A model generated the notes under the pieces. The model was not told the DNA's origin. It searched no databases and saw nothing but the letters and a program-made list of their open reading frames with translations. A program made the position numbers and the translations under genes. Positions 39,907 through 41,314 of a stretch of 41,314 nt of DNA are shown here, in pieces. The stretch spans positions 1 through 41,314 of the forward strand of contig CAJONZ010000008.1 of assembly GCA_905236065.1 (NCBI GenBank). Reading direction: 5' to 3'. Origin of the DNA: an uncultured Bacteroidaceae bacterium. Its GTDB lineage: Bacteria; Bacteroidota; Bacteroidia; Bacteroidales; Bacteroidaceae. Position 1 is the stretch's first letter. Every line of letters starts with the position of its first letter.

Positions 39907-40857
39907 CTACTCGTTTGCGATAAAGTGTACGATTTTGTCTGCCAAACGGGCATAGCCGTTCGGATTCAGGCGCGTGCTGTCATAGTGCGTCTGTTGCCAA
40001 ATAAACATAGCCTCCTTGCCCCGCTTGTTGCCCAGGCTGATTCCACCGTTCGTAAACAAATCCAGAAACGGCAGGCTGTGGTAATCAGCATATTCTTTCA
40101 TGGCTACGACATATCGGTATAGCGTGTTTTCTCCATCCAAGGTCTGCTCCGTCACATAGCCTCGGTCTGTTGCCCCCAGCGTAAAGTCATAGCAAGTCCT
40201 CGTTGGTGAAATCAGCAATATCCGTGCCAGAGGGTTCTTGTTCCGCAGCGTATTGATTGTATAATTCAAACCGCCACAGAACGACACATTGTCATTCGAC
40301 ACGTCTGCCGAGCCCGGTTCATCCGTCACCTTGCCAATCTCCGTCGGGTACAACATATTGCCACTGCCCGTGTAGTCGTTGGTCTGCAACCAGATGACAT
40401 AGACCTCACATGCTTCCCGCTGCACCATCGTCAATGCCTGACGACACAGATTCATCGCTGCCGGACTACTGAACTCAGGACGTGCCACGCCAGCACCCTC
40501 CATGGCCACCACCTCAATGTCCTCATTCCTCACCCCCAAACGGTTCACCAACCGCTCACGCAACGGTTGCCACGTGTATTGTCCCGTACCGGGATCCTCG
40601 AAGGCATGGACACACTGACTGCCATCCAAGAAGGCAACGCGCTTACCCGCCAGCGAACTCTCTCCGCCGATGTGTTCCTGATGTCCTGACAGATAGTCAC
40701 CTGTCAGTATCGTAATGTCAGCCACATCGATTCGTCCATTGTGGTTCATGTCACCGTTCACGGTCTGCGCCCCAGCGCTCAGTGTCACAAACGTGGGCAT
40801 GAGCAGAAAAAGGACGGCTATCTTTCTTAAAAAGCGTTGGCTCACTGTTTTCATCAT
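39907..40857 (-). CDS. Exported protein with dockerin-like repeat and SGNH-hydrolase-like domain
   Basis: 316 residues. A signal peptide (RKIAVLFLLMPTFVTLSAGAQ) is followed by one dockerin-type calcium loop (GDMNHNGRIDVADITILTGDYL, about residues 35-56). From residue 70 the pattern fits an SGNH/GDSL hydrolase: KRVAFLDGSQ (block I), IWLQTNDYTG (block III with Asn), NPLARILLISPT, and YDSTRLNPNGYARLADKIVHF (block V). Blocks I and V are irregular: DGS replaces GDS, and the block V His position is Arg. Catalysis is therefore doubtful unless alternative residues serve. It starts 9 bp after the stop of the CotH-like gene, so the two are probably cotranscribed. A surface or secreted location is inferred. 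Confidence 0.72.
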   Translation of the reverse strand: MMKTVSQRFLRKIAVLFLLMPTFVTLSAGAQTVNGDMNHNGRIDVADITILTGDYLSGHQEHIGGESSLAGKRVAFLDGSQCVHAFEDPGTGQYTWQPLRERLVNRLGVRNEDIEVVAMEGAGVARPEFSSPAAMNLCRQALTMVQREACEVYVIWLQTNDYTGSGNMLYPTEIGKVTDEPGSADVSNDNVSFCGGLNYTINTLRNKNPLARILLISPTRTCYDFTLGATDRGYVTEQTLDGENTLYRYVVAMKEYADYHSLPFLDLFTNGGISLGNKRGKEAMFIWQQTHYDSTRLNPNGYARLADKIVHFIANE

Positions 40858-40866
40858 GTTTTCTTC

Positions 40867-41313
40867 CTATTTCACAACGTACTTCTTTCCACCACAAATA
40901 TAAACACCTCTCTCTGGTCGTTTGAGCAGTCTGCGGCCTTGCAAGTCGTAACACCCCTGAGACTGGCGCTTATCCTGTTCTAAGCCCGGCACAGGTAAGG
41001 TGGCATCATACTTTGAGTAGAGTGCCGTGATCGTATCATTCAAAAACTTATATCGGTCCGTAAACCATACAGTGGCAGCAGACACGTCTTCTTCCACTGA
41101 TTCACATTGCTTTCCCCATCGCTCTCCATCCAACATTCTCGACCTATCTGCACTGACAGCGGCAGCAGATGACCCATACATCGAGAGAGAATCTATCAAG
41201 TTCTCAATTACCCGATTCTCCACCACCTTGTTCCAGCATCGTCGATAGGCAGAAACAAAATCCGTACACCAAGGGTTTATGAAAAGCTGGCGGATAAAAC
41301 TAAAACTCGCATA
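40867..41313 (-). CDS. CotH-kinase-like protein, C-terminal fragment at the window edge
   Basis: The frame is open to the right edge of the window, so only the last 148 residues are visible. FSFIRQLFINPWCTDFVSAYRRCWNKVVENRVIENLIDSL and WGKQCESVEEDVSAATVWFTDRYKFLNDTIT match the C-terminal end of CotH kinase family proteins. The tail CYDLQGRRLLKRPERGVYICGGKKYVVK is the short C-terminal domain typical of Bacteroidales exported proteins (YDLQGR...GxYIxxGKK), associated with surface secretion or anchoring. An in-frame GTG at 41226 is internal to this longer frame. The protein's main domain lies outside the window. Confidence 0.75.
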   Translation of the reverse strand, partial: YASFSFIRQLFINPWCTDFVSAYRRCWNKVVENRVIENLIDSLSMYGSSAAAVSADRSRMLDGERWGKQCESVEEDVSAATVWFTDRYKFLNDTITALYSKYDATLPVPGLEQDKRQSQGCYDLQGRRLLKRPERGVYICGGKKYVVK

Positions 41314-41314
41314 A

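Overview
The window comes from a member of the Bacteroidales, most likely Prevotella-like. The lines of evidence are: a fused SecD-SecF protein; upstream elements of the Bacteroidetes type (TTTG, 19-20 bp, TAnnTTTG) before several genes; an NAD(P)-type diaminopimelate dehydrogenase beside a dapB-lepB-wbqC cluster; a succinate CoA-transferase; glycine-lipid acyltransferases of the GlsA/GlsB kind; and a dockerin/SGNH protein next to a CotH-type fragment. The genus is inference; the order-level placement is well supported.

Layout. 1-1855: the 3' two thirds of a type I restriction (HsdR) translocase, with an unusual three-fold cysteine-rich insert. 1881-4898: a nucleoside-kinase-like protein divergent from a Na/Pi cotransporter with a PhoU tail. 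4899-5194: an intergenic region with a terminator hairpin and a three-unit 22-bp repeat element. 5195-12182: a minus-strand run of SIMPL-domain protein, bile acid:Na symporter, SecDF, EEP-family phosphatase/nuclease and rhomboid protease. 12501-14931: plus-strand HU protein, a small lipoprotein and a DUF2264 protein, followed by an intergenic stretch rich in palindromes. 15316-18169: minus-strand dapB-lepB-wbqC operon. 18309-22994: plus-strand DUF2851 protein and carB. 23111-26336: minus-strand DUF488-UPF0102 fusion, tRNA-Arg(CCT), diaminopimelate dehydrogenase and a Fic protein whose catalytic His is Gln.

26565-35370 is the most interesting part. It is a tightly packed, partly overlapping five-gene plus-strand operon: a receiver-PP2C (SpoIIE-type) phosphatase; a membrane-anchored coiled-coil/WD40-like protein; a periplasmic-propeller sensor kinase whose phospho-acceptor His is replaced by Asp; a small soluble histidine kinase whose transmitter aligns without gaps to the degenerate one but keeps the His; and a TonB-dependent receptor with an N-terminal TPR-like domain. 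I read this as a candidate envelope-spanning signalling system in which a pseudokinase sensor works with a separate active kinase and a phosphatase output. The function and the ligand are not visible in the sequence.

35458-41313 (minus strand): exodeoxyribonuclease III, succinate CoA-transferase and the glycine-lipid pair glsB/glsA, probably read from a promoter ahead of glsA. Upstream of that lie a dockerin-SGNH protein and the 3' end of a CotH-like protein that runs off the window.

Two copies of the same three-unit repeat element (4992-5072 and 25191-25265) lie 20 kb apart in opposite orientations. They suggest a dispersed intergenic repeat family in this genome. No rRNA, CRISPR array, prophage or intact insertion sequence was seen.
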